Shown: positions 45,117 to 58,474, counted from the first letter of the stretch. The stretch is 64,000 nucleotides of DNA from Ophiodon elongatus (GCA_016806645.1 JACSYO010002005.1:1817001-1881000); one strand, 5' to 3'. Notes: generated by a model from the sequence alone, not told the origin. Numbers and translations: made by a program.

Positions 45117-45479
45117 CCAGTGGTATGTCTGGCTCAACGACAAACTCCTTTACACAGCACATAATAGGCTACAAATCAAGCATACTGATCGGCGCTAAGC
45201 CATCTCTTCCCGTACTGTTGTGTCAGATGGAACGGATCTCTCTCCCGTCTCACAGTCAATTTCAGAGCCTCTCTTGATGGAATGACCTTGGACCGAGGAC
45301 TCTATTTCTTAAGCTTCGTTTTGGCTGTCAGCAAGTGTGTGTACTTGTCTGTGCGAGCGTAGGAACGCCCACGTGTGCTAGCCTGTCGTGATTGCTAGGG
45401 GGAAAAAAGAGAAAGAGATCCTTTGTGATTTGCTTTTTGTGCACATAGTTGGAAGCTCCCACACTTTTGTCCTGCGACG

Positions 45480-45910
45480 CATTCGGAGTCTGTCAATCAA
45501 TAGCCTCCAATTACGAATATAATACACTCAATTGACTCGACGGGCGGGCGGCTAGATTGCAGCGTGGAAAGCTATTAAAGGGGAGCGCCGCGGCGTGCAG
45601 AGAGGCGAGCCCCGAGAGTTGTGTGTGCGCGTGCGGGGAGCGGGGCGAGGGGGGCAGACGGGGCTGAATGGAGGACGCTGTCAGCAACTAATAGCTTTGG
45701 GATGTAGTGCTGGGCTGTGTGTGTACTGCAATCTCGCTCTGTCTTAAGGAGGATGCGAGGTGGGGAAGGGGGGGTGGAGGGGGAGATGTTACTGATGAGA
45801 CAGAGAGGCTTTCCGCACGTGGGATAGCTCGGGGATTCGGGGAGGATGAGGATTGTAAGGCGCCATCTGCATGTGTTTTGTGGTTGAGAGCAATGGCGTC
45901 TTAATGGGGT
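45480..45910. promoter_or_regulatory. GC-rich, CpG-dense island; possible promoter
   Basis: Dense in CpG (GACGGGCGGGCGGC, GGAGCGCCGCGGCGTG, GAGCGGGGCGAGGGG), with AGCTATTAAAGGGGAGCG as a TATA-like element and a short ATG frame, MEDAVSN, at about 45668. Stands out strongly from the AT-rich surroundings. No coding exon is recognised. Confidence 0.4.
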
Positions 45911-46249
45911 TGACGTCCCGGGCCCCCCCGAGTAACCTGGGCCTCACACACAAGCCTTAAAAAAAATGTAATTTCAGGTTTTTCCCTGCCAATATACAGC
46001 TGGACGAGCGGACGAGGGCGCTGGAATGTATTGATAAAAATGTTCACATGCCGCAAAAGCAGGGCATAATATCGCCTATGAGAGCGAATCTTCTCCCACT
46101 TACTAATGCGCGATTATAACCACCGATAAAACAATGTTTATTACACAAACTGAGTGCATAATAGCTGACGTTAGGTATCGAATAAGTACAAGACAACTGT
46201 TGCTGCTTGCAGGCTGTACCCTTACAGCGCTCGTAGCTATGACTGGAAA

Positions 46250-46525
46250 AATTAATGCCCAACACTGTCCAACGCCTTCAGCATCTCAGGGCGGATCTCC
46301 TCCACCCCCCCGGCGCCTTGCCAACAAGGAGCTTTTTGACTACCTTAGCGGCCTCCGCCAAGTCTTCAGGCACTGCCTCCTCTCCAGGGGAAATGTTGGT
46401 CAGGTTTAGGAGTTCCTCAAAGTGCTCTTTTCACTGCCCGACGATGTCCCCCGTCTGGGTCAGCAGTCCACCCCCACCCCCCCTGCTGAGAACAGCTTGG
46501 GGTAGGCCCTGCTCCATAACAGGCG
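46250..46525 (-). mobile_element. non-LTR retrotransposon fragment (pre-RT region)
   Basis: The minus strand translates to KEHFEELLNLTNISPGEEAV, then AAKVVKKLLVGKAPGG and, after a frameshift, EEIRPEMLKALDSVGH, the segment just N-terminal of the reverse transcriptase in a LINE family very common in fish. A TGA replaces the Trp expected before KEHFEELL. Dead fragment. Confidence 0.8.
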
Positions 46526-48740
46526 TTACATATCTAATAGAGTGTTTTTGCCATAGCCCATCTACCTTATGCACCGCTGTCATCGTCATCAGTTGATTCA
46601 CCCTGACAAATCAATAATATAGTATTTTGATTTAGTCAACAGAATAGGATTTCACACGGCAAACACTTTCGGAAGAATTAAATGTTCAGACGAAGGCTGT
46701 GATGTGTAAATGAGAAAACAATTAACTATATCAGGTTTAGTTTTTAAGCTCTTTCGATGCTATCTATAATAATAGTCCAAGATGATGACCTCAAAACCCC
46801 CACCTCAAATATATACCGGTTCCTTGCCAGTGATGATTGCTTTGTTTTTAAAAAAAAAAGACTGATCTTCTCATGTTGCCGCTATAAACACAGGTTTACT
46901 TGGCTCAATAACCTAGCTTTGCTTTGACTTATTGTTGACGTGTTGTCTTATAACGATGACTTTCATATGTTGTTCACTGATTTAGCATTTGTCACTGTCC
47001 ATTAATTTAAAGTTTCCGTGGCATATTGTGAACGTCTGCAGCCCCGGGACTGTTAAGTATTATTAAGGCGCCTCTGGTTGAGGGTGTATGCGTTTGACAA
47101 TGTAACAACAATCCTGTGCCACGTCAGCCAGCGAAACCACCTCCACCACCCGCAGCTGACTGCTACATGATAAAGTGACTTCTCTGAGATTGAGAGCCAC
47201 CTCCGCTGTGATACACCTCTGTCAGGAGAAGACAGGCATAAAAAAAAGGCACTGAGGCAAGATAGCGATAGACAGAGAACGGCGACGGGATGCGGGGGTG
47301 TGGGTGGAGGATAAAGAGGACTCCGGAGATAACTAAAGCATTTGAGAGACAGGTGCAATATAGAAGAAGAAGAAAAGACCACAGGGTGGGAGGAAGGAAC
47401 GCAGGGGGGGAACGTTGGAAATGAAGGAGGAAGATCTGAGGAAATGACAGCGAACGAAAGGCAGAGATAGGGTATTGGACAGCTATTTATTCTCATAAAT
47501 ATGACTGCAATCTCCTGGCAAGGCCTCAGATTTCTCTAAAAAGGAGAAACAGGGAGACAAAGCAGCAATAAAACTGTGAAATCCCTGCATTCGGCTCATG
47601 CTTATTTTCTGTAGACGTCACAGATGTACGTTGAGATGGAACCCCGTCTTTAGACTCCGAGAAGTTGTTAGCTTAGCCAAATACAGGTCAAGTTAAAGCC
47701 AAGCTATCAAGGTCATTTTACACCTACTGTATTTAAGATGTATTTCAAATGTATTTCAGTACAAGAATGTGTTCAAAATATACAATGAAAGGTGGTTAAT
47801 GCTTAACACAAATGTTTTAGAAAGGAATACAAATGCCAACTGGATCATGTCCTCGGTCTCAGCAGCCTGGAGGGAGTTAACGGCTACAAAAATAAATATC
47901 AACTGTATTTCCTTGCCAGAATTTGAACCAGCAGTTAGACCTTGTAGGGAATTAGATGTCTTTGCTTAAACGTTTTATGTGGCCACATGGAGCACAATAC
48001 AACATTGACATAACATAATTTATTTAAAGGCGCTTTATACAAGTTTGGGAGCATTTTGGATTGCCTCTCAACGGCTCTCAACACCGAAAAGCCTGAGCCG
48101 GTGGCTTGCAGCTAACGGTGCCAACGGCGCTAACAGTACAAACCACGGCAAACGTGGCGACAGAGCTTGTGTGGACTCAACCAGACCAATCAATGACGGC
48201 GAAACTCTCCCTTAAACCTGAATTAACTTAAAGTAATGTACCCGAATACTTTTCAGTCTAGGCTCTTTGGTTATTAAATCCCCTTCTGAATTATGCATCT
48301 CACATTTCGTCCACATTTCTGGACTCTCCCCCTGAGGACCTAATTCTCCAAGAACTTTAGCAACACCACCGAATATGTCAATGTTGGAAAGAGAGCGAGG
48401 CCTAGATGTTACAGTTTCCAGGTCAGCAACATTAACCTTAAGCACATCCTCCATCTCTGAGTTGTTTCTTCTTCTTCCTCTGTAAGAACAAGATGAGATT
48501 TCTTCCTCCCATTTTATTTCAGTAATGTAATCAGCAAGGTAACACGAAATAGATGGTAACAGAGAGAACAAGACTTCCAGAAGAGATGATCGGCACAGTC
48601 CGCGGGGGCGTGTGTAGATGTTTGAGGTCAATTACATTTTGTAGAGCTGAGAATAGGCTGGAGAGCAGACTCAGGCTGCACTCAAGTACATCCACGTGTA
48701 TTGCCAGCTCTAACAGAAATACATGAAATGGTCACAACCT
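46526..48740. other. no gene recognised
   Basis: 47250-47470 is purine-rich. 48050-48190 (GCCTCTCAACGGCTCTCAAC) shares a repeat with 24.75 kb. No exon. Confidence 0.5.
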
Positions 48741-48750
48741 ATTGACAGTT

Positions 48751-49070
48751 CATTACGTGGTGCAGGCACGTAATGTGTTAACATTACGTGCCGGCACCAC
48801 GAAAAAAAACGATGCCAATGGTAAGTCATTCAGGATCCTTTTTCACGGTGGACACAAATTAAAAGGTATCCACATTGATATGCAACAGACTGGACCTTGA
48901 GAACGGTGTTGTTGTGAAGTGACGCGTTCTGACGTTTTTTCCCCAAGCCTAACGAAGTGTTTTTTTGCCTAAACCCTAAGCATGTGATGGTAGTGGATCG
49001 TCATAGAAAGTGAGGACACAGGTCCTGGCCAAGCGTCAGTATGTGACAAGATGGGAAGAAATCATGTTGT
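48751..49070 (+). repeat. dispersed repeat (TTTTGTTGCCTA family) with a terminal hairpin
   Basis: Right part CCTAACGAAGTGTTTTTTTG, then GGTCCTGGCCAAGCGTC and AGTATGTGACAAGATGG, matches the copy at 38.1 kb. Left end is a hairpin: arms 48756-48776 and 48781-48801, 21 nt each with one mismatch, loop GTTA. Confidence 0.6.
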
Positions 49071-50549
49071 GTGTTCTCATTCGTTCCACGTTCGTCTTTT
49101 ATCACGGTCTGCCGACTTGTCATCGGCAACAGGTTTAAAACAGTCCTTCCCGCCAGGCAAAGCTTACTTGTTTGCTGCTTAAAGGCAAATACCAACCCAA
49201 AGCACAAATCATACATGTGTAATTCGCCTCTGATCTCAGACAGCTCAGTCAATGTTTGCGAAGAACTCTCTCAAATAGCTGGAAACCAGAAACCCAAGGC
49301 TGTCAAATGCGTAGAAATTACCTAGAGTGAAGCCTGTGACTGTGGAGAATACAATATTTATCCAAGCTGTTACATGTCATTCAGCTTTATATGTAATACT
49401 GTTTAGGAGAAAATGTACTTGTATATTTAATCAGCCGGGATACTATCACTGTGTGTGCCGTTTTTAAAGGGAGTGTGAGAGCTCTTAGAGTTGTTTCTCA
49501 AAGACGAGCCTTTCAGTGTTTCGCCTTTCTTGTTCCTGCCTTTGATGGCTTGTTTACGCCCATGAACCATGAGACCAAACTATCCAAAATTATAAGAGTA
49601 CCATGTAGGACTTGTGCTTCGGGAGTAGATTTTCCTTTTAATGTGTCACATTAGGAGCATCGTCTGCTCTGTCAGACCCACTGCTGCCAAGTGCAAAAAC
49701 ATCCCAAACTCCGGCAGAAATAAATAATGTCTGCAGCTAAAATTCACCCCTCAAAAATACTTAACATGGTTTATGATCAATAAAACATCAAGCAGCCATC
49801 AGAGTGTCTTTGATCTGAGGCATTTCATCTGTGTTCTGAATATGCTGCATGCTTCAATATTCGCCAAAGAGGAGAATTGTGCATTTGTGTGTGTGTGTGA
49901 GTAGTCTGTATTTGAGCTCTCATGGACTTATGGGGTCATGCTAGGTTGTGTGTATTTGCACGTGTATGAGAAGAATGAACCCACCGTGTCCAGTGGGAGT
50001 ATTGACAGGAAGCTGTGTGCAACCCATGTAAAATTCATGTACTGTGCTGCTTTAACAAAAGAGCCCTGGAATGGTTTCCAGGGGAAGATTATGCCGGAGC
50101 AACGGGAGGACGGAACCGAGGAAAACAAGACGGACGAGAGAACGATACAAGCAAGGAAAGGTGAATCTGCCTTTGAGGGGAGAAAAAAGGAAAAGCGAAA
50201 GTGATCCCTCTGGATAGTCAAAGGGTTGTGTGAAGCCAAAGCGAGGCCTCCCCAAGTGCGTTTGCAATAACATCATCACCCAGAGAGATTGAAATACCAC
50301 ATGTCACGCAACTTGTGTCGCGTTGCAAGCTCAAATTTCTGACTTTCTAAATTATTGCAACACAGGGTTGCACAAAGAAATGCTATTGGAGAAAAACACA
50401 CCAAAACAAAGCATTTTTTTTAAATTTGCATTTGCATGAATGTAAACAGCAGCAACAAAACCATTCCATGGGCAATGTGGCCGACATCTTAACATAAACA
50501 AATTCAACATCGGGGAAGTATTGTCCATGTTCTTTCTTATGTCAAAATG
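49071..50549. other. no gene recognised
   Basis: No exon or confident repeat; several short open frames with no domain. Confidence 0.5.
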
Positions 50550-50640
50550 TTCTTTTCTTCTGTAAAAATGCTGCTGTACCAAAAGAATTTCCCCTTGCGG
50601 GACTAATAAAGTATTTATCTATCTATCTATCTATCTATCA
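50550..50640 (+). mobile_element. 3' tail of a non-LTR retrotransposon or SINE
   Basis: AAAGAATTTCCCCTTGCGGG, then ACTAATAAAGTATT and (TATC)n to 50639. The same tail type occurs at 10.3 kb. Confidence 0.65.
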
Positions 50641-50744
50641 ACTTTGACTACTTTTGAGCACCGAGCATCATTGATGTGACCACAGACTCCGCCTCCTCTC
50701 GTCCCACCGGAGTCCTGCGCTCTGTCCTGGTGATGACTGTATTT

Positions 50745-51325
50745 CTGTTACATGCACACTAATATTCCAATAATATCCAGAATATGACAATTTTCCGAAC
50801 TTGATACGTGCAATGTGAACAGCCTACTCCATTTGGATATTCCGAATTAGGCCTTATTCTGAATGTAGCATTTTGGGATATTTAATGAGCATTCTTTGAG
50901 CATCTATGCAGCGCATTTGGAATATGCGTCTCAACAGTGGGTTTGTGCCACAGTTTGCGACACACGTGCCTATTGCCAGCTCTGTGCGTAGTACACAAAC
51001 CAACTCGTCAACAGTTTGCAGCGATGCATGCCCAAATAAAAAGCCCACTTTTCTGGTCGGAAGGAGAAACACGTCATGAAACACTTGGATATCAACAGGT
51101 TTTTGAATATGCCCAAACATCGACACCTTTTTGTTTGCACGGTCAAACAGTCCGCTTGAACTGGTCACGTTAATTGGAGTTTGCACGGCTGCATGTAAAC
51201 AGGAATATTAGGGGGATATGGATTTCCATTCACACCTTAAAGTAGGAATATTTTCCTTTTTTTTGGAATACGGGGCAAAAAACAAAATATTTCTTGCATG
51301 TGAACGTAGTCAGTGATACAGTGCG
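50745..51325 (+). mobile_element. DNA-transposon-like element with a SANT-like ORF remnant
   Basis: Imperfect terminal inverted repeats: left TACATGCACACTAATATTCC, right AAATATTTCTTGCATGTGAA. Inside, 51033-51110 reads KSPLFWSEGETRH and later QQVFEYAQTS, resembling the start of Myb/SANT-like domains of PIF/Harbinger-type accessory proteins. The frame is short and broken; no transposase is present, so it is non-autonomous. Confidence 0.55.
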
Positions 51326-52739
51326 TCTACCTGAGAGTGGATATACGGGCGACACCGCTCCTGTAATTACGCCCCCCACTGACTGATTGTGTTCTCCGAG
51401 TGCTCTGCACAGCATGATCCTGATGCTATCCACATACCGCTCCCTCTCTCTTCTCAAGGCCAACAGTGGTTAACGTGGAGCTTGACTCGATAAAGGGCGG
51501 TACATTCTCGTTGTGACTCTCAGTGTGGGGTTTATATACACATCGTGTGACTCCTTTTCTTTCATGTGACGTCGTGCGGCGGCAAAAAAGAAGAGCATGC
51601 AAACACTGTGTGAAGAGGAAAAGGCTTTCTTTACGGGTAGCCTGCTTGGAAATCTGTCTCCTTACTTACTCCTCTTCTCCTTATTAGCTCTTGCACGCTG
51701 CTTTGAGCTTATTCAACATCTCTCAGCTTGTTATACCAGACACATATGCAGGTTGCTCCGTATATGGTACGGCTTCCTCTCTCACACATTAACATGTGGC
51801 GTCCCCACAGTATGAACTCACAGTCTTCTCATTGTCTTTTTCTTCATAATATCTCTGTGGAAACAACCCCCTTCCGTCTTCGTGGGTTTTTTTTTTATTT
51901 CCCAGAGCGACTTCCTAATTGGGTAGTGGGAGACGTCTTGTTAGCCGATGGGGGGAGTTGTTCTGCTGTGTAAGCCTGTTTTCTCCCCCCAGCTGATGGC
52001 GGGAGGGTGAGGTCAAGGCACAATGTGCAGTCTGCCGATGCCTCTGATTTCCCCAGATGGGCTGAGGGACAATGATACTTTAAACATGCCGTTTCATAGA
52101 TTTCCATTTCCAATCAGAATGGCAGGGTATGGCCCCTCTTGTGGCACAAAAATCATGCCAGTACTTTGCTCTGTTTAAGTTAATTGGAAATCATTTGTCC
52201 AGTGGGACTGTGGGAATAAAGACAAATGCATGTCAGTCGGCCAGGCGCCCTTTACACCTCTGTGCTCACACCTACAGCACTTGAGGAAATATAGATTTCA
52301 TTTTTTTATCTGGGCTATATAAAAAAAAGAAAGCTTAGTCAAATTCATTTTAATGGCTTGCATCCATTTGACATTCACCTAGGCCGACAATTTTCTCTCA
52401 TTTCCCACAATCCTTTCTAGTCATATTCATATGAAGCTATCCATCTGTTTTACCTTCTATTACATTGATTAACATCCAGGCCAAATCTAAAAGATGTTTA
52501 AATATAGGCTACTACATATATATTCCACTAAAAATACACATTAACAAAATCATGTATTTTATAGTTATTTTAATTATTATTATTTTGTACTTCTTCTCAA
52601 CTGTGTTACATGTACACATAACTTTCAACCAGGAGATCGGTGTTTGTGACCCAAAGTGTTCGTTGAGCTATTTTGAAGTTATGTTAGTGATATTTCTGAC
52701 CTGTGTTCCGCGTTTGTGTTACTTTCTTTACGCTTTACT
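51326..52739. other. no gene recognised
   Basis: No exon or identified repeat. Confidence 0.5.
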
Positions 52740-52900
52740 TAGTTTGAACAGTTATCTTGAGCCCAGCCATGTTTTTCTAAACCTAACGAAATGGTTTTGT
52801 TGCCTAATTTTGTCTGAATTCACAACACCAAGCACACGTTTAACCCAGTGACGCCAACGGGTCTGACAAAGCAGCGTATGTGACGAGCTGATAATCCTGA
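52740..52900 (+). repeat. dispersed repeat (TTTTGTTGCCTA family)
   Basis: CTAAACCTAACGAAATGGTT, then TTGTTGCCTAATTTTG and GTATGTGACGAGCTGATAAT. Confidence 0.55.
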
Positions 52901-54009
52901 TTCATAGTTCTCGCAAGTTCTTCTACTTCAAACATGATGGAACCAGAAAAAAAACACTATACTTACTGCACATGCTGTGAGTTCAGAATCTGGTATATAA
53001 GTATATTTATATCCACTCTAACAACTTTCAGCTTTCAGTTCTGTAGGCTGTGTGATTCGGGCCGAAAAAACAAACAGGTGGCGGACAAAGCAAATGCCAT
53101 CGTCTCTGAATGTGCCCTTCTGTTTTTGTGTGCTTCCATCTGCTCTTTAATCTTAAAACTGCAGAGAAAAACAGGTCAAAGGAGTTCTTTACCTCAGTTG
53201 CTCTGGACCTTCGCACTATTGGTAGATGGCGAGGCAGGGCTGTGATCGGAGTCACGACGTCAACAACGTCAACAACTGGTGTTTGTGTGATGGTGACTAT
53301 TTGAATTATGCTTCCTTTGTGCAAAGAAACATTAACACCTAGCATTGGCAGCAAAGTATCTGTTGTTTCCTGTGCCGGTGAGTAATAATGCTTTTAATAC
53401 TAGCTGTAAAACTAATTGTTCATCAGGGCAAACAAAGATGAAAATAAAACAAACTCCAAGGTGGATGACAGCAAAGTGTTGTAATTTTCTGACAAAAAAA
53501 CAATCACACCTCCCCACACCTTTAAAAAATACCCACTATATTTTCCTTTTTTCTGTTGCTAAAGTTAAAACTGTTTTGGTTAGAGATTTTTCCATGCATG
53601 TTCTTGTGGTTTGAAGTGGGGCACGGGCTCAGTTGGGAAAAGGTAGTTTGACGCACCTCCACATTTGAATCATAATCTGATTGACTGTCTGAGTTGTCGG
53701 TTTGTTTGCTACCAGTACAGTCAATCTGTCACGATCAAACCACACTCGCACAGTATGATGAAGCAGATTAGCTGAGTTTTTAGCTGTCACACTCTGGATA
53801 AATAATAAATGCTTTACAAAGTACTCCTAACATCGTCTGAGTCATGATGGACAGGTTGATAAAAAAAAAAAATATATATATATATTAATGCAGCAAAACC
53901 TGAAATGTCAACTTTTTTATTTCATGCATTCTCCTTCCTTGTCCGCCTACATTATCCATAATGCAACTCAACCGGCAACAGTTCTGTTGGACATACAGGT
54001 GTAATATTC
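52901..54009. other. no gene recognised
   Basis: No exon. A short A-run and (TA)n at 53862-53884. Confidence 0.5.
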
Positions 54010-54950
54010 TAGTATCGGCTTAAGTAGCAACTAGCCGCAAGCTTCAAGCAGAGATGAGGAGCGGGCTAAACTCACCTATTTATAACTTCACACCCACATA
54101 TTCTTTTCCTTTTCAAACCAGAGACTAAGAAGTGGACTTAGTCCCCATAACGCCAACCATTGGTTTGTGCACTGCCGTTTTGAAGCCTCGAGTTTGACAT
54201 TTTGGCCGTCGCCATCTTGTTTTTTTTTTTGCAACCAGAAATGACACGAGAGGTTGGAGTTAAGTACAATCGAACGCTGATTAAGACATTTTTTTGGCAG
54301 CAAAATGTCACAACTAACTTTCATGAACTGAATAGTTGCCATAGTAGCGACCTGTTGATCACATGGTATCCTCGCCCTAAAGCATTCCCTGCCTTATGTT
54401 CTATTGTACTCTAAATGGGACCATAATTTACTAAATGACCATCATGCAGTATTGAAGAAGTGCTTGTGACCATAAACTCATGTTTACAATGTTTACTGCA
54501 GTAATAAATCAAGTTTGAGGTAGGGTGATTTTCTCATAGACTTCTATACAATCAGACTTTGTTTGCATCCAGAGGAGTCGCCCCCTGTTGGCCTTTACAA
54601 AGAACGCAAGTTTAACAGATTTCCACATCAGCTTCACTTTCCAGACCCAGAGTTTACCGCCTGTGACAAACTTGTAGTCTTTCGACCCAACCAATGCTGC
54701 CTCAGCTTGTGGCTTCGTGTATACGGTGCAATAAGGAGCAGTAGAGAGATATGGAGCTGTGCAACTGTGTAAAAATTAAGAATACTCTAGTACACAGGCA
54801 GCATGTTGGAGGAGCTATGCAGTCGAGGAGGCCGAGCCAATAAAATCAACGTTTAACCACGCCCCCAAATTTCGACAAATAAATCACGTGGGTGGGGTAA
54901 AACAATCTTCAGGCTGCAGCCAGGTATACTTGATGAGTTATGGAAAGGGG
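54010..54950 (-). repeat. long acanthomorph dispersed repeat, copy A
   Basis: Includes GGCCGTCGCCATCTTG, GCAACCAGAAATGACACGAG, TACTCTAAATGGGACCATAA and ATAGACTTCTATACAATCAG, phrases of a very common fish repeat. A minus-strand frame (QFMKVSCDILLPKK, LSCHFWLQKKKQ) matches copy B on the opposite strand at 56.6 kb. Confidence 0.75.
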
Positions 54951-55400
54951 CATGCTTTCCATCTCACCAGAGCCCTGGGTCTCTGAACATAAGAGCCATT
55001 TTTGTAAAGTTAATTTATGTCTGAGAAATCATTATGTCACTAAATGCTGAAGTGTTCCCCATACGTTCTGGGTGGGAGGCAACAGGCAGTAACAGGGAGC
55101 TTAAAAGACTGTCTGTCTTTGGCTCTGTCGTGGGGCATCATCCAAATCGCTGTGAAAGGGTAAGCAGGAGACACGCCAGACAGAGTGATGTGCTTCTTAA
55201 TGTCTACCAGGTGCCATGTTCTCATTATCACACCCATAACAGCTGGGAAATGCTGGAAAACAGCCTCATCATCAGGATTACTCTGTAGATTGTGATTTAG
55301 TTTTTTTTTTTCGCGCGTGTGTAGTATTTGTATGTGTGTATACCTGCACATGTTTATGCTTGGATTTATTGTTCACATCCGTACATTTGCATAGCTCTCT

Positions 55401-55440
<40 letters not shown>

Positions 55441-56559
55441 ATCTGGCATGGAAGCAATTTCAATGCCCCATTATTTTTTGATTACAACACACACACACAC
55501 ACACACACACACAGGCACATAATAACATGATAATCCATAATATTTTAGGAACCTGAACAAGAAATACAATATATTTCCCCACAACTTTTTCCGCTTCAGC
55601 CCCGCTGCTCCCACCTTCATTTTTTACCTCCATTTCACCCGCCGGAGAGATGCACAGAAACGCGTGAGGTGTGTGCCGAATGTAGATGGGGTGAAGAGGC
55701 GGCGTGTTGCTCCGTCACTCTGTGTGGCCTTGTCACACTCTGGCTGTGTGGAGTGACTTCGACATGTCCTCTGGCCCTGCCCATCAATTATAGATGGAAC
55801 CAGGTGCCAGAGAGCGAATACTCCAAACAAAACAATATCACACACACTCAGGTAGTCCTGGATCTGGTGACCGGCAAGGCACAAACAAATATGCGCAAAC
55901 AAACCAGTTATAAAATCATCTGTGAAGAGTGTCAGCGCATTTGAGGAGAAATTAAAGTAGTTCAGGATGGAACAGTTCAATCCGAATGAGCGTCAGCTAA
56001 GCCCTGTTCCCCTTAGTTATTTTTGCAGAGCTTTCCTTTTTTTTCTACAGTTTACAATATAATAGTGGTGGCAGACTTACCCTTAAAATTCTTAGTGAAC
56101 AAGAACCCAGTTAAAGGGGACTTAAATATGCATTTAATGGGTACATACATCATATTGTGTTAAAAACAGAGGCTAAAGCTGAATCTCCCAGGCAGGAAAA
56201 GCACACTCACCAGCATTGATCTGTACAGCTATTAGTTCTAGTATTATACGTATGATAACAATGGTGTTCATTTCGTCTCACAACCTGCACACATAAAAAC
56301 CATATATAATATGAGCACACAGATACTTGCAGATATTGTATGGAAGTCTAATGTATAGGTGTCTGTGACAGAATTACCCTACTTTTCACTTGATTTAATA
56401 ACTGAGTAAACATTGGAAACATTCAACATTCATTTAGTAAATTATGGTACCATTTAGAGTAAAATAGTCCAGCAGGATATGATGTAGGGTGTGGCTACCT
56501 TGTGATTGAAAGGTCACTACCACGGCATTCCTTGGAGTTATTCATGTTTTTAATCTTAT
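54951..56559. other. no gene recognised; microsatellites
   Basis: (CT)n(GT)n at 55395-55439 and (CA)n at 55487-55513; otherwise nothing recognised. Confidence 0.55.
55395..55513. repeat. paired GT and CA microsatellites
   Basis: A GT run and, 47 bp on, a CA run: complementary repeats that could fold back on each other. Confidence 0.95.
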
Positions 56560-56830
56560 AACTTTGACCCTTTAACAGTGTGTTTGCAGTTCATGAAAGT
56601 TAATTGGGACATTTTGATTGCCTCAAAAGCTTTGGTAGTACTTACCTCCACCTTCTCGTGTCACTTCTGGTTGCAAAAAAACAACGAAGGCCAAAAAGCG
56701 AAACTCAAGGCTTTGAACAAATGCGGTCCGGCGACCACAAGCTATTGCTCAAAACTTGCAGGCTCTTCAGGTTTACTTCTGATACTTTGGATGGAACAGA
56801 CAGTGGCTGATGTCTCTGCTCATTGATTGG
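56560..56830 (+). repeat. long acanthomorph dispersed repeat, copy B
   Basis: Plus-strand frame QFMKVNWDILIASKA, then FSCHFWLQKNNEGQKAKLKA, aligns with the minus-strand frame of copy A. Opposite orientation, 2.3 kb away. Confidence 0.7.
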
Positions 56831-58474
56831 CCATTTTGAATACTGACCATGACCTTTGATTGGCTGTTTGGTTTGATGACTGGCAGTTGCATGAGAGAAC
56901 AACCATTTTCAAAGGCCGAGCAAGTACGATGCTTTTCCACTTGGACACTGTTGTGTGCGCTCGTATCAAGTGCACCTGCCTGGCTTTTAAAATATACTGT
57001 TTGACTTCTAAGCTTTCATGTTTGCTCGAATTTCCCATTGTATATGTCACTTTAAAATTCCAAGTGAAGGCTTTTAGGATGAGGACTTGATGCTACAGTA
57101 TCTCATGTAACATTGGCTGGGGTTGCTGGGTAACCTAAATCTAGAGAAGACCAGGACGGAGACGCTAACATTACCCTGATCTATAGCATCCAGGGCCAGC
57201 ATCCACACTGTGAAGAAAAACATGAGCTAGTCGTAAACTAAGCTTCTTTTAAGTAACCTGTCACAAATAAATGTACTTAATTAATAATAACCTAGCTGTT
57301 GGAATGAGAAGTAAACTTACTAGCTTACCGCCTGCAGACCTGCTAATGATTGTAGCTCCTTGCCCCTTTTTTGGTGTTTTTTGAAAGGCTAAAGAAGAAG
57401 TCACCACCCTTACAAACTCTGTGAATGCAGAGTGCCCATGCACACCTCTTTAGCTTGGCTGCCCTGCCACTTTGATATCCTGTTTATGGGAGAGGTTTAA
57501 CAAACAGTCAATCGCGGCACGTTTGAAAAAGACGCCATGTGCCCGTCACTTAGGCAGCTTTAGTCTTCATCGGAACACAACGTTTTCTACACAAGTCATT
57601 TTTGCTCACTTCCGCCGTCTGAAAGGGAGAATGAAAAGCTGGAATGATGTATGCAGGGACGCTCGGCAATCGTCAACGCATCGATCAAATGTTTTTATGC
57701 CGTGTGTTCTATTCATGGAGAGTCATTAATCACAGAGAAGGGTGTCTCAAAAGAGCCTGTAGCGACGATGCAGGCGTAGAAACTTTTTTTTCACCCATCT
57801 CTGAAACTTGAGACTGATCTGTGGAGTATGGATCTGAACAAAATGTAGGCGTTAACCTTCAACACAACAGAGTTTGTCTCAGAATATGTGTGTGTGTGTG
57901 TGTGTGTGTGTTTTTCGGAGTAAGTTTACGGATATGTACACTTCCCTAATAAAATACTCTCAGCCTTTCACATCCGATGGCAGCACGTAGACACACTCGC
58001 TGCAGCTGTGCATGTTTTCTCCAGTTGACAGTATATCGATCAGCCTCTTGTTACATTATGATAGCGTTCCTCACACAGTGTTATTCACACCATTAGACAG
58101 ACAGAAAATAGCACCATTGTGCATTCGGCATCACTCTGGTGCCTGTGGGTCTTTAATGCCCGTCCAGATGGATTTGCAGAAATTAAATGTTTTCAAAGTC
58201 ACTCGGCATTTTTACTGAGAACCGAGAACAGTTACTCAGAACAAGACTCGGTGGCGACAGGAAATCAAACAGGCGTTCTCCCTTTTGGTGCAAACGCAAC
58301 AAAGCAGAAACAGTCAACACTATATTAAAGCAGCACAAAGGTATTTATGTAATGGACTAAAGTGATGGATATGTTTTCACCTCTCAGGCTACATACCGGC
58401 GCAGGTCACAGTAGTCAGTGTAGGTTTCTCTTAACAAGACGTGAGAACTGAACATCATTCAAAGTAGGGTTAAT
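56831..58474. other. no gene recognised
   Basis: Only a (GT)n run at 57886-57911 stands out. Confidence 0.5.
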
